Origin: F2B08 sp046260445
GTDB taxonomy: Bacteria; Actinomycetota; Actinomycetes; Actinomycetales; Dermatophilaceae
Assembly: GCA_046260445.1 (NCBI GenBank)
Contig: JBHEPF010000168.1
Coordinates: forward strand, 1-21,451
Length of the DNA: 21,451 nt
Direction of reading: 5' to 3'
Position numbers and translations under genes: made by a program. Below, piece by piece: positions 1 through 9,253 of this stretch. Every line of letters begins with the position of its first letter. Position 1 is the stretch's first letter. The notes under the pieces were generated by a model that had not been told where the DNA came from, made no database searches, and saw nothing but the letters and a program-made list of their open reading frames with translations.

Positions 1-1
1 G

Positions 2-103
2 GGCTACACCGAGGTCGAGATCGAGGACTCCTTCACCCTCGAGGACAACTCCATTGACCTCGACGGGCCCATCAACGGCAACGAGGTGGGCGACGTCGGC
101 TGA
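2..103 (+). CDS. C-terminal end of an unidentified acidic protein (partial)
   Basis: An open frame enters from the left edge and stops at TGA 101-103, giving 33 residues. The tail is strongly acidic, with a run reading EVEIEDSFTLEDNSIDLDG, and shows no recognisable domain. It sits on the same strand as, and directly upstream of, the IniA/IniC-type GTPases. In mycobacteria the gene before iniA is iniB, and in other actinobacteria an Hsp70-like gene can lie beside dynamin-like genes, so either is possible. The residues visible do not decide between them. A strong hairpin follows the stop, so this gene probably ends its own transcript. Confidence 0.6.
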   Translation, partial: GYTEVEIEDSFTLEDNSIDLDGPINGNEVGDVG

Positions 104-119
104 CCCGCCTCAGTGAGGG

Positions 120-159
120 CGGATGGCCCGGAGACCTATGCTGGTCTCCGGGCCATCCG
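120..159 (+). terminator. Strong hairpin after the partial gene, likely terminator
   Basis: A perfect 16-bp stem, GGATGGCCCGGAGACC (121-136) pairing with 143-158, closes a 6-nt loop TATGCT; an extra C-G pair at 120/159 makes 17 bp. It starts 17 nt after the TGA at 101-103. There is no following T-run, as is common for actinobacterial terminators, so termination is inferred from position and stem strength. Confidence 0.7.
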
Positions 160-188
160 TTGCGGCAAGGGATCTGGACGGGTGCAAT
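160..188 (+). promoter_or_regulatory. Possible promoter for the iniA-iniC pair
   Basis: TTGCGG (160-165) and TGCAAT (183-188) are spaced exactly 17 bp apart and resemble -35 and -10 boxes. They sit just after the upstream terminator hairpin and 18 nt before the GTG start of the IniA-like gene. Neither hexamer is perfect, so the call rests mainly on spacing and position. Confidence 0.35.
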
Positions 189-206
189 GAGCGGAACAGG
201 TGAGGC

Positions 207-2087
207 GTGGACACGCGCGCGGTGATCGAGCAGACCCTCGAGCTCGTGGCCCAGCATGGACGGGAGGACCTCGTCGACTCCCTGCGCCGGAGCGTGCGGC
301 GGCAGGAGTCGACCGAGCTGAGGGTCCTTGTCGTCGGCCAGTTCAAGCAGGGGAAGAGCAAGCTGGTCAATGCCATCCTCAACGCTCCGGTCTGCCCGGT
401 CGATGACGACATCGCGACCAGTGTCCCGATGGAGGTGGCCTACGGCGACCCACCCTCGGCGACCCTGTACCTTTCTGCGCATCCGGAACCTGCTCGGGCA
501 GCCGACGACGAGAGCGTCGTCACCCATGACATCCCGATCGACGACCTCGCCGCCTTCGTCGGACGTGAGGCGAAGCAGGTCGACGGCCGAGCCGTCGTCG
601 GGGCCCGGGCCCGACTCCCCCGACGACTCCTGCAATCGGGGATCGTCCTTGTCGACACCCCTGGCACCGGCGGGGTGGCGTCCGTACACACCGTGCGGAC
701 GACAGCAGCTCTTCACACCGCTGATGCCGTCCTGTTCGTCAGCGACGCGTCGAGTGAGTTCACGGCACCCGAGCTGGCCTTCCTCCGGCAGGCCCTGGCC
801 GCCTGTCCCACCGTCATCTGCGTCCTGACGAAGATCGACCTGTTCCCCGACTGGCGCCGCGTGCTCGAGCTCGATACACACCACCTGCGCAAAGCGGGCC
901 TCGACCTCACGATCGTGCCGGTCTCGGCCACGATGAGGTTGACCGCGGTCGCCTCATCAGATGGAGAGCTCAACGAGGCATCCGGGTTCCTCACCTTGAT
1001 GTCGGAGTTCGGCCGCCGAATCGTCGGACGTCGCACGCAGCTGCTGCGCACATCGACGCGCCATGACGTCACCCGCGCACTCGACTCCCTGTCGATGACG
1101 CTGACGAACGAGCATGGAGCCCTCTCGGACCCCGACTCGGTCCCAGCGCTCACCGCCTCACTCACCCAGACAGGGCAGCGAGCCGACGACCTCAAGCGGC
1201 GGTCGGCACGGTGGCAGACAACTCTCTCGGACGGCGTCGCAGACCTTACCTCCGACCTCGACTATGACCTGCGTGACCGGGTGCGCCGGGTCGTGCGAGA
1301 GGCAGAGACGGCGATCGAGGAGGGTGACCCCGGCGAGGCCTGGGCCGAGTTCGCCGGGTGGGTCGAGGGGCGCTGCGCTGACGCAGTCTCCGCGACGTTC
1401 CGATGGGCGGACGAGAACGCGGGGTGGCTCGTCGAGCAGGTCGGTCAGCACTTCGCCGAGGAGGCCCGAGCCTCGTTCCCCTCGTTCGAGCTCGCTGAGT
1501 CCGGTGGGGTCGCGGGCGCGGTGCCGAGCATCGGGGCTCTTGATGAGGGGCACCTCAACCTCGCGCAGAAGGTCTATATCGGCGTTCGAGGCTCATATGG
1601 TGGCGTTCTCATGACCGGACTCATGACCGGTCTCGCCGGCCTGGCTCTCGTCAACCCGATCTCCGTCGGTGCCGGCGTCATCCTCGGGACCAAGGCCTTT
1701 CGTGAGGACAAGGAGCAGCGCCTGCAGCGGCGCCGAAGCGAGGCAAAGGTCATCGTGCGCAAGTACGCCGACGACGTCATCTTCTACATCGGCAAGCAGT
1801 TGCGGGACCGGCTGCGCGATGTCCAGCGCACGGTGCGCGAGTACTACACCGAGGCCGCAGCCGACATGAGCCGGTCTCTCGCGACCTCGGTGCAGCAGGC
1901 CCAACAGGCGGCAGAGGCGTCCGTCACGGAACGCCGCGACCGCCTCGACGTGGTGAGTGCGGCGTTGACCCGTGTCGAGAGCCTGCGCAAGGTGGCCGAC
2001 ACGCTCGAGCGCGACCATCCCGGAGAGAAGGTCGGAGCCGCGGCGTCTGGGGCGAGGCCGAGCACCGTCCGACCGGAGCGTCCATGA
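207..2087 (+). CDS. iniA: IniA-like dynamin family GTPase
   Basis: A 626-residue dynamin-like GTPase. The GTPase signatures are all visible near the N-terminus: P-loop GQFKQGKS at residues 44-51, a switch-I threonine at 71, DTPG at 150-153 and TKID at 208-211. A long helical region follows, with a hydrophobic glycine-rich stretch at about 455-495 (VLMTGLMTGLAGLALVNP) in the position expected for the membrane-inserting tip, then a charged coiled-coil C-terminus. Mycobacterial IniA is about this long and is a membrane-fission dynamin induced by cell-wall inhibitors. The start is GTG; GGA/AGG bases lie a few nt upstream. It overlaps the next gene by 4 bp, so the two are almost certainly co-translated. 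Membrane remodelling is inferred from the family. Confidence 0.8.
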   Translation: MDTRAVIEQTLELVAQHGREDLVDSLRRSVRRQESTELRVLVVGQFKQGKSKLVNAILNAPVCPVDDDIATSVPMEVAYGDPPSATLYLSAHPEPARAADDESVVTHDIPIDDLAAFVGREAKQVDGRAVVGARARLPRRLLQSGIVLVDTPGTGGVASVHTVRTTAALHTADAVLFVSDASSEFTAPELAFLRQALAACPTVICVLTKIDLFPDWRRVLELDTHHLRKAGLDLTIVPVSATMRLTAVASSDGELNEASGFLTLMSEFGRRIVGRRTQLLRTSTRHDVTRALDSLSMTLTNEHGALSDPDSVPALTASLTQTGQRADDLKRRSARWQTTLSDGVADLTSDLDYDLRDRVRRVVREAETAIEEGDPGEAWAEFAGWVEGRCADAVSATFRWADENAGWLVEQVGQHFAEEARASFPSFELAESGGVAGAVPSIGALDEGHLNLAQKVYIGVRGSYGGVLMTGLMTGLAGLALVNPISVGAGVILGTKAFREDKEQRLQRRRSEAKVIVRKYADDVIFYIGKQLRDRLRDVQRTVREYYTEAAADMSRSLATSVQQAQQAAEASVTERRDRLDVVSAALTRVESLRKVADTLERDHPGEKVGAAASGARPSTVRPERP

Positions 2088-3637
2088 GCATCTCAGGCGT
2101 GAGTGGGCGACCTCGCACACCCGCCCAGCTCATCGCGGCAGGCCATGCGCTCGTTGCGGACGATCCGATCGCGACCTCGCGTCTGCAGGCGATCGCCGCC
2201 CGACTCGCCGAGCCGTTGCGGGTGGCGATCGCCGGTCGGGTCAAGACCGGCAAGAGCACCCTGCTCAACGCTCTCCTCGGCGAGGAGATCGCCCCCACAG
2301 ACACCGGCGAGTGCACGAGGATCGTCACGTGGTACCGCTACGGGCAGGTGCCGTCGGTGCGCCTCGTGCCTCTCGACGGTCCGCCGATCGACCGGCCGGT
2401 CCGCCTCGTGGACCGTCGGCTCGACCTCGACCTCGCGGGCCGGGCCCCGGCTGACATCGCGCGGATCGAGGTGACGTGGCCCGCGCCGCTCCTTGCCGAC
2501 ATGACCCTCATCGACACGCCAGGGCTGGCGTCGTTGTCCACCGAAGTCAGCGCCCGCTCTGAGCAGGCGCTCATTCCCGACGACGACGGCATCGCCGAGG
2601 TCGACGCGATCCTGTATCTCATGCGCCACCTCCACGCCGAGGACGCGGAGTTCCTCACCGAGTTCATCGATCGTCACGACCTGTCGTACACCCCAGCGAC
2701 GACGATTGTCCTTCTCGGTCGCGCGGACGAGGTCGGCGGTGGCCGGATCGACACGATGATCGCCGCCGAACGGGTGGCGTCCCGCTATCGGGACGATCCC
2801 GCCGTGCGACGCATGTGCCTCGATGTCATCCCGGTCGCCGGGCTGTTGGCTCAAGGAGCGGCAACACTGCGCCAGAAGGAGTTCGACGCCCTGGCTCACC
2901 TTGCCTCTCTGGACCGCGAGGCGCGCGAGGCCCTGCTGGTGTCCACCGACCACTTCGCGAGCGCTTCACTCGGGCCATCGACGCCGGCCCCTCCAGAGTT
3001 GCGGGCCAGCCTCGTGCGTCGCCTGGGCGTGTTCGGCATCCGCCTGGCGACCGCACTGATCAGAGGCGGGGTGGACGCGGCAACCCCCTTGTCCGAGGCA
3101 CTGCTGCGGCACAGCAACGTGCACCATGTCACGACGACCACCACCGCATACCTCGCATCCCGCTCCGAGGCTCTTCGCGCGCGCAACGCCCTGCTCGCGC
3201 TACACCTCCTGCTCGACGACTACCCCACGGACGCCGCTCGTGACCTTCAGGCGGCCGTGACGACGGCACTTCGTGGCGCCACGGAGCCCGAGGAGCTACT
3301 GGCCCTGGTGACCCTGAGAGGCCAACCACCGCACTCCCTCACTCGCGCTCAGATCACCGAGGCGGAGCGGCTCCTGGGAGGGTCCGGGACCCACCCCTGG
3401 CGACGACTCGGGGTGGCCCGGTCATCGCCGGCGGACACCCTCGACAGGGTGGCCATCGAGGCGATCAGGGACTGGCGAGGGGTGCAGGCCGATCCTGCTC
3501 AGACCTCCGCCGCCGCGACGGTGGCCGGGACGGTCATTCGGACCCTCGAGGCTCTTCTGGCGTCGATGCGCGAGGGTCAGGAGAGTCCTGTTCAGGTCGG
3601 TGCCGACGGAACCACGTCCTCACCGACGGCGCCATAA
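2084..3637 (+). CDS. iniC: IniC-like dynamin family GTPase
   Basis: A 517-residue second dynamin-like GTPase. The ATG at 2084 overlaps the TGA of iniA (ATGA), and GGAG at 2075-2078 serves as ribosome binding site inside iniA. P-loop GRVKTGKS lies at residues 51-58, a switch-I threonine near 74 and DTPG at 144-147. The expected N/TKxD guanine-specificity motif is replaced by LGRADE at about 211-216, which may weaken or alter nucleotide specificity. The C-terminal half is helical and leucine/alanine-rich without an obvious membrane segment. Paired bacterial dynamins often work as partners, one being the weaker GTPase; that role is inference here. The last 104 bp overlap a convergent membrane-protein gene. 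Confidence 0.75.
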   Translation: MSISGVSGRPRTPAQLIAAGHALVADDPIATSRLQAIAARLAEPLRVAIAGRVKTGKSTLLNALLGEEIAPTDTGECTRIVTWYRYGQVPSVRLVPLDGPPIDRPVRLVDRRLDLDLAGRAPADIARIEVTWPAPLLADMTLIDTPGLASLSTEVSARSEQALIPDDDGIAEVDAILYLMRHLHAEDAEFLTEFIDRHDLSYTPATTIVLLGRADEVGGGRIDTMIAAERVASRYRDDPAVRRMCLDVIPVAGLLAQGAATLRQKEFDALAHLASLDREAREALLVSTDHFASASLGPSTPAPPELRASLVRRLGVFGIRLATALIRGGVDAATPLSEALLRHSNVHHVTTTTTAYLASRSEALRARNALLALHLLLDDYPTDAARDLQAAVTTALRGATEPEELLALVTLRGQPPHSLTRAQITEAERLLGGSGTHPWRRLGVARSSPADTLDRVAIEAIRDWRGVQADPAQTSAAATVAGTVIRTLEALLASMREGQESPVQVGADGTTSSPTAP

Positions 3638-4187
3638 CGGCCCCTGCGCAGTACACGGAAACCACCGCACCGGCGAGCAGGGCGGTCGACAGGAGCCAGC
3701 CCTGCCAGGAGGTGCGGGGCACGAGCAGCAGGCAGACCATCGCCACCGACACGTGCAGAAGCGAGACCAGCGGCAGCGTCCATAGTGCCCATCTCCACGC
3801 CCGCCCCACTCCACGCAGCATCACTCCTTGGATCAGCGCGACAAGGACGAGCAGAAGAATGGCGATCCCGACCAGTCGACCCACCGACTCCCGGAGGGTC
3901 TCTGCGTCGAGGGAGGAGTCCCGATCGGAGAGAAGCCCCAGGAGATAGCTGCCGAGGCTGGAGCGCGTCAGGAACATCGTCAGCGCTGAAAAGCCGCTCA
4001 ACGAGATGACGAGCTGCAGGGCGCCCTTGAGTCGACGCACGGCTCGCGGTACGGCGTGGATGCCCGTGACGGGGGGCGGTGCGGCGAGGTCGAGACCCGG
4101 GCGTGCGGGACGCTCGACGTGTGGCAGGTCCGGTCGCAGACCAGGCGTGGTCGGCGGACGCTCCGATCCGGACGAGTCCGGCTTCAT
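3534..4187 (-). CDS. Four-helix membrane protein of unknown function
   Basis: A 217-residue protein I cannot assign to a family. A proline-rich hydrophilic N-terminus (1-50) is followed by four hydrophobic segments at about 55-73, 104-124, 134-157 and 164-186, then a charged tail rich in Arg, Asp, Glu and Pro. The ATG at 4187 is chosen because GGAGGGA lies just upstream (4191-4197 on the complement) and the frame before it reads as non-protein-like sequence. Its last 34 codons or so lie antisense inside the 3' end of iniC. The hydrophobic pattern is far too regular to be a shadow frame. It points toward iniAC, so shared regulation by transcript collision is possible. Confidence 0.7.
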   Translation of the reverse strand: MKPDSSGSERPPTTPGLRPDLPHVERPARPGLDLAAPPPVTGIHAVPRAVRRLKGALQLVISLSGFSALTMFLTRSSLGSYLLGLLSDRDSSLDAETLRESVGRLVGIAILLLVLVALIQGVMLRGVGRAWRWALWTLPLVSLLHVSVAMVCLLLVPRTSWQGWLLSTALLAGAVVSVYCAGAVMAPSVRTWFRRHRPEQDSPDPRASTPEEPRGSE

Positions 4188-4222
4188 GTATCCCTCCAGT
4201 GGTCGCGGGCTCGGCCGATGCG

Positions 4223-4228
4223 AGGCTA
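4223..4228 (-). promoter_or_regulatory. Possible -10 box for the membrane protein gene
   Basis: TAGCCT on the minus strand fits the actinobacterial TANNNT -10 pattern and lies 35 nt upstream of the ATG at 4187, leaving room for the GGAGGGA ribosome binding site. No clear -35 box is present. Confidence 0.25.
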
Positions 4229-4263
4229 TCGCAATCCGGTCATGGCGTGATCGACGGCACCGC

Positions 4264-4284
4264 AAAGGGGCCGAACGGTCCCCC
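4264..4284 (-). terminator. Weak hairpin downstream of purC
   Basis: On the minus strand GGGGACC-GTTC-GGCCCC forms a short stem with one bulge, followed by TTT. It lies 18-38 nt past the purC stop. The stem is short, so this is a tentative terminator. Confidence 0.3.
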
Positions 4285-4301
4285 CGTTGTCTTCTTTCCT
4301 G

Positions 4302-5194
4302 TCACTGGTCGAGGTAGCGCTCTCCGGTGAGGCGCTCGTAGGCCTCGACGTACTTGGCCCGAGTCCGCTCGACGACCTCGTCCGGCAGGAAGGGAGGCGG
4401 TGATCCGGAGTCCTTGTCCCAGCCCGACGCCGACGATGTCAGCCACTCGCGCACGAACTCCTTGTCGAAGCTCGGCTGCGGGTGGCCCGGCTCCCACTGG
4501 TCGGCGGGCCAAAACCGGGACGAGTCGGGGGTGAGGACCTCGTCAGCGAGGACGAGCCGGCCTTCCTCGACGCCGAACTCGACCTTGGTGTCGGCGATGA
4601 GGATGCCTCGCTCGGCGGCGATCTCGTTGCCGCGGGCCAGGATCGCGACGGTGAGGTCCCTGGCCGACGCCGCCAGCTCGGCGCCGATGACGGCCTCGAC
4701 CTGCGCATACGACATCGGCTCGTCGTGCTCGCCCTTGGGTGCCTTCGTCGACGGGGTGAAGATCGGCTCGGTGAGGCGCGAGCCGTCGGTGAGCCCCTCC
4801 GGCAGCCGGATCCCGGAGACGTGCCCGTCTGCGCGGTACTCCCGCAGACCGCCTCCGGTGAGGTAGGCGCGAGCCACGCACTCGACGGGCAGCATCTCCA
4901 GATGACGCACGAGCACCGCCCGCCCGGCGACCTCCTCGGGAACGTCGGTTCCGGAGACGACGTGGTTCGGCACGAGGTCCGCGAGCTGGTCGAACCACCA
5001 GAGCGACAGCCGGGTGAGGATCGCGCCCTTGTCGGGGATCGCCGGCTCGAGCGCGAAGTCGAACGCGCTGATCCGGTCCGAGGCGACGAGGAGCAGCCGG
5101 TCCCCGTCCGGCTCACCCGTCGCAGGGTCGACCGGCGAATACAGGTCCCGGACCTTGCCGGAGTAGACGTGGGCGTAGCCGGGAATCGTCGGCG

Positions 5195-5198
<4 letters not shown>
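4302..5198 (-). CDS. purC: Phosphoribosylaminoimidazole-succinocarboxamide synthase
   Basis: A 298-residue SAICAR synthetase, which joins aspartate to CAIR using ATP in purine synthesis. The ATP-binding SGKVRDLY is at residues 13-20 and the family motif SDRISAFD at 40-47; IPDKGAILTRLS and the later IPHxPSTKAPKGEHDE-type region (here FTPSTKAPKGEHDE) also match. The length fits the longer actinobacterial/fungal class rather than the roughly 237-residue E. coli form. The ATG at 5198 overlaps the purD TGA (ATGA), and GAGGAG lies inside the end of purD, so the two are translationally coupled. The pathway steps are not consecutive, but purD-purC adjacency is common in actinobacteria. Confidence 0.95.
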
Positions 5199-6466
<1,268 letters not shown>

Positions 6467-6474
6467 GAGAGACC

Positions 6475-6480
6475 ACTCTA
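6475..6480 (-). promoter_or_regulatory. Candidate -10 box placing purD on a leaderless transcript
   Basis: TAGAGT on the minus strand matches TANNNT and is separated from the purD GTG by 8 nt (6467-6474), so transcription would begin at or 1-2 nt before the start codon. The absence of a Shine-Dalgarno sequence supports this. No -35 box is evident. Confidence 0.45.
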
Positions 6481-6521
6481 AGGTCGGCGACCGGGCGCCA
6501 GCGGCAGGCATGCGCGCGCAC

Positions 6522-6527
6522 TAGACT
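6522..6527 (+). promoter_or_regulatory. Candidate -10 box for helD
   Basis: TAGACT matches TANNNT and lies 42 nt before the GTG at 6570, leaving a short leader that contains GGAGG (6553-6557). No good -35 match lies 16-18 bp upstream. It shares the 103-bp divergent region with the purD promoter. Confidence 0.35.
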
Positions 6528-6569
6528 GGACTGTTCGTCCATCCCCGAGGCCGGAGGCCACCGCCCACC

Positions 6570-8873
6570 GTGACAGACCACAGCATCGAGACGGATCCTC
6601 TCGAGCGCACGAGCACGTCCGAGCAGGAGCACGCCGAGCAGGAGCAAGCCGAGAGAACGACGCCCGACGCCCTCGCCCGGGAGATCGCGACCGAGCAGGC
6701 GCATGTGGACCGGGTGTACACCGAGCTCGCCAAGGCGCGCACCCGCACCGCGGACGTCGAGGCGGACGGTCTCGCCCGGGGCCGTACGAGCCGCGTCGGG
6801 GACGTCCGGGACGAGGAGCTCACCGGCCTCGTCGAGCGCGACGCCCTGGTCTATCTCGCAGCCCGCCGACGCCACGACCTGGACCGACAGTTCGAGGGCC
6901 TGGTGTTCGGGCGGCTCGACCTCGACCACTCCGGGTCACCCCATCCGGAGCGGCTGCACGCCGACTCGCTCGAAGCCCTCTACATCGGTCGGCTCGGCGT
7001 CCGGGACGACGACTACGAGCCGCTCGTCGTCGACTGGCGCGCACCGGCAGCCGCCGCCTTCTACCGGGCGACACCCGTCGACCCGCACGGCGTCATCCGC
7101 CGCCGGGTCCTGCGCTGTTCCGCCGACCGGGTCATCGGGGTCGAGGACGACCTCATGGTCCCCGAGGCGCCCGAGGACCTCACCGTGGTCGGTGACGGCG
7201 CCCTCATGGCGGCGCTCACCCGCAGCCGCGGTGCCCGGATGCGCGACATCGTCGCGACGATCCAGCGTCACCAGGACGAGGCTATCCGCGCTCCCGCTCG
7301 CGGCATCACCGAGATCAGCGGCGGGCCGGGCACCGGCAAGACCGTCGTCGCGCTGCACCGCGCCGCGTTCCTGCTCTACTCCGACCGGCGCCGCTTCGAG
7401 ACCGGCGGCGTCCTCATCGTCGGCCCCTCCTCGGCCTACACCGCCTACATCGAGCGGGTCCTGCCCTCGCTCGGCGAGGACTCGGTCGCCCTCCGATCGA
7501 TCGGGGACCTCGTCGACGGCGTCACGGCGACCCGGCTGGACAGTCGCGACGTCGCACGGATCAAGGGCGGCAACCGCATCCGCACCGTCCTGTCCCGTGC
7601 GACCCACGAGTCGCCACCCGGAGCACCGACGCAGTTCCGCGCCTTCGTCGGCGGCACGGCTCTCAAGATCGACGCCACCGAGCTCAGCCGGATCCGGCAC
7701 CACGCCCGCCGCAACCACCAGCACAACCTCGGCGTCCGAGTGGCGCGGACAGCGCTCGCCGAGCAGGCGTGGGAGCAGCATCGCGAGCAGGACCAGACCC
7801 TCGAGCGTGCCGAGTTCCTCGATCGCTTCCACGACTCGATGGACGTCGACCGCTTCATGCGGGCCTGGTGGCCACAGCTCGACCCGCGCGAGCCGCTGCT
7901 CTGGCTCGCCGACGAGACCGTCCTGGAGCGGTGCGCCCACGGCATCCTGAGCCGCCCCGACCAGGCGCTCCTCGTCGAGTCGCTGCAGGAGTCCCTCGCT
8001 CGCGGGACGTGGACGGTCGCCGACGTAGCCCTCATCGACGACCTCTTCTCCCGGGTCGGCCCGATCCAGCAGGAGGAGCCCGAGGAACGCGGCTTCCTCG
8101 AGGTCGAAGAGTTCGACGACCTCGCCGCCTACGGCGTCCAGGAGGTCGGAGCCGGGCGGGATCGTGACGACGCGGGCGACCACGAGACCCCGGGGCGCAC
8201 CGGCCGGGAGCCGCGAGACCTGCTGCTGCACGGTGTCATCGAGCGGCCGCGCGGGTATGCGCACATCCTCGTCGACGAGGCGCAGGACCTCTCCCCGATG
8301 CAGTGGCGGATGGTCGGGCGCCGGGGGCGCTACGCCTCCTGGACCGTCGTCGGCGACGAGGCGCAGAGCTCGTGGCCCGACCGGGCCGAGTCACTGCGGT
8401 CGCGGTACGAGGCCTACGGCCGGGGCGAGCGGCGCGGGTTCCACATGGACACCAACTATCGCAACGCCCGGGAGATCTTCGACTACGCCGCGGAGGTCAT
8501 CCGAGACGAGGTCCCCGATGCCGACATCCCTGCAGCCGTCCGTGAGACGGGGTGGCCGGTGCACGAGGTGACGGCCGACCGCGGGTCGCTCGACGAGGCG
8601 GCGACGGCCGAGGTGCGGCGCCTGCTCGACCTCGTCGAGGGCTCTATCGCCATCGTCGCGGCTGCACCGCATACGACTGTCGCGGAGCGGGCCGGCGCCC
8701 TGTCGGAGCGTGTGGTCGTCACCGACCCGCTCTCGACCAAGGGGCTCGAGTACGACGCGGTCCTGGTCCTCGACCCGGCCCAGATCGCCGCCGAGACCCC
8801 CGGCGGCGTGCGCACCCTCTATGTCGTGCTCACCCGCGCGGCGCACCGGATGACGGTGCTGCGCCCGTCCTGA
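6570..8873 (+). CDS. helD: HelD-type RNA polymerase-recycling ATPase (UvrD-like superfamily 1)
   Basis: A 767-residue superfamily 1 helicase-like ATPase of the HelD group, which uses ATP to pull stalled RNA polymerase off DNA. After a low-complexity Glu/Gln stretch (about 18-30), a charged coiled-coil arm spans about 33-105. VDWRAPAAAAFY (154-165) is the conserved HelD motif. Walker A GPGTGKT is at 252-258, Walker B VDEAQD at 568-573, TNYRN at 628-632 and VVLTRA at 752-757. Actinobacterial HelD proteins have this layout and length; the related HelR proteins protect polymerase from rifamycins. The N-terminal sequence looks more like general mycobacterial HelD than HelR, so a resistance role is not claimed. 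The GTG start has GGAGG 12 nt upstream. Confidence 0.85.
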   Translation: MTDHSIETDPLERTSTSEQEHAEQEQAERTTPDALAREIATEQAHVDRVYTELAKARTRTADVEADGLARGRTSRVGDVRDEELTGLVERDALVYLAARRRHDLDRQFEGLVFGRLDLDHSGSPHPERLHADSLEALYIGRLGVRDDDYEPLVVDWRAPAAAAFYRATPVDPHGVIRRRVLRCSADRVIGVEDDLMVPEAPEDLTVVGDGALMAALTRSRGARMRDIVATIQRHQDEAIRAPARGITEISGGPGTGKTVVALHRAAFLLYSDRRRFETGGVLIVGPSSAYTAYIERVLPSLGEDSVALRSIGDLVDGVTATRLDSRDVARIKGGNRIRTVLSRATHESPPGAPTQFRAFVGGTALKIDATELSRIRHHARRNHQHNLGVRVARTALAEQAWEQHREQDQTLERAEFLDRFHDSMDVDRFMRAWWPQLDPREPLLWLADETVLERCAHGILSRPDQALLVESLQESLARGTWTVADVALIDDLFSRVGPIQQEEPEERGFLEVEEFDDLAAYGVQEVGAGRDRDDAGDHETPGRTGREPRDLLLHGVIERPRGYAHILVDEAQDLSPMQWRMVGRRGRYASWTVVGDEAQSSWPDRAESLRSRYEAYGRGERRGFHMDTNYRNAREIFDYAAEVIRDEVPDADIPAAVRETGWPVHEVTADRGSLDEAATAEVRRLLDLVEGSIAIVAAAPHTTVAERAGALSERVVVTDPLSTKGLEYDAVLVLDPAQIAAETPGGVRTLYVVLTRAAHRMTVLRPS

Positions 8874-8969
8874 CCCGCGTGGTCGGCATGGTGCGGCGCG
8901 TGTGCCCGGCGCGTCGGGTCCAGCGCGCGAGGGAGCAGGCATCTCCGCCGCCCGCGCGTCGGTCGGGGC

Positions 8970-9143
8970 TCAGCCGGACTTGCGCCGGAACATCTGCTGG
9001 GTCTTGGCCTGCCGCTGCTCGTGGTCGACCTTGCCCGTGGCCTCGTCGGCCGAGACGTCGGCGCCGCCGTGGGAATGCTTGCGGTCGAGCGCTGCACGGA
9101 ACTTCGCCTTGACGTCCTCGGGCACGCTCTCGTGCTTGCTCAT
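8970..9143 (-). CDS. DUF5302 family small protein
   Basis: A 57-residue, highly charged protein ending QMFRRKSG, the ending I associate with the actinobacterial DUF5302 family; function unknown. The N-terminal half (VPEDVKAKFRAALDRKHSH) would form one amphipathic helix and the rest looks disordered. The ATG at 9143 is supported by GAGGAGAG a few nt upstream; a longer frame from 9200 lacks that support. It is convergent with helD, leaving about 96 bp (8874-8969) in which I see no gene or convincing terminator. Confidence 0.8.
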   Translation of the reverse strand: MSKHESVPEDVKAKFRAALDRKHSHGGADVSADEATGKVDHEQRQAKTQQMFRRKSG

Positions 9144-9161
9144 CTGTCTCTCCTCGTCCCG

Positions 9162-9200
9162 GTGACGCGCGCTCGGCGGAGCGCACGCCTCCAGCGTCAC
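9162..9200. terminator. Nested inverted repeat between purA and the DUF5302 gene
   Basis: GTGACGC (9162-9168) pairs with GCGTCAC (9194-9200), and an inner stem GCGCTC-GGCG-GAGCGC (9169-9184) sits inside it. It lies about 55-90 nt downstream of the purA stop on the minus strand and just before the DUF5302 ribosome binding site. It could terminate purA or act in the DUF5302 leader; no T-run follows. Confidence 0.4.
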
Positions 9201-9253
9201 ACCAACGACGCTCCCCCGGCAACTCCATTGCGGACCTCATCCGCTCGCGCGGG

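Noticed and set aside
6936..8264. 442-codon open frame antisense to helD
   Set aside because: It is a shadow of helD with biased composition and no plausible start signals.
6570..8873. Classification of the helicase as a DNA-repair UvrD/PcrA enzyme
   Set aside because: The long N-terminal coiled-coil arm and the VDWRAPAAAAFY motif are HelD features not found in UvrD/PcrA.
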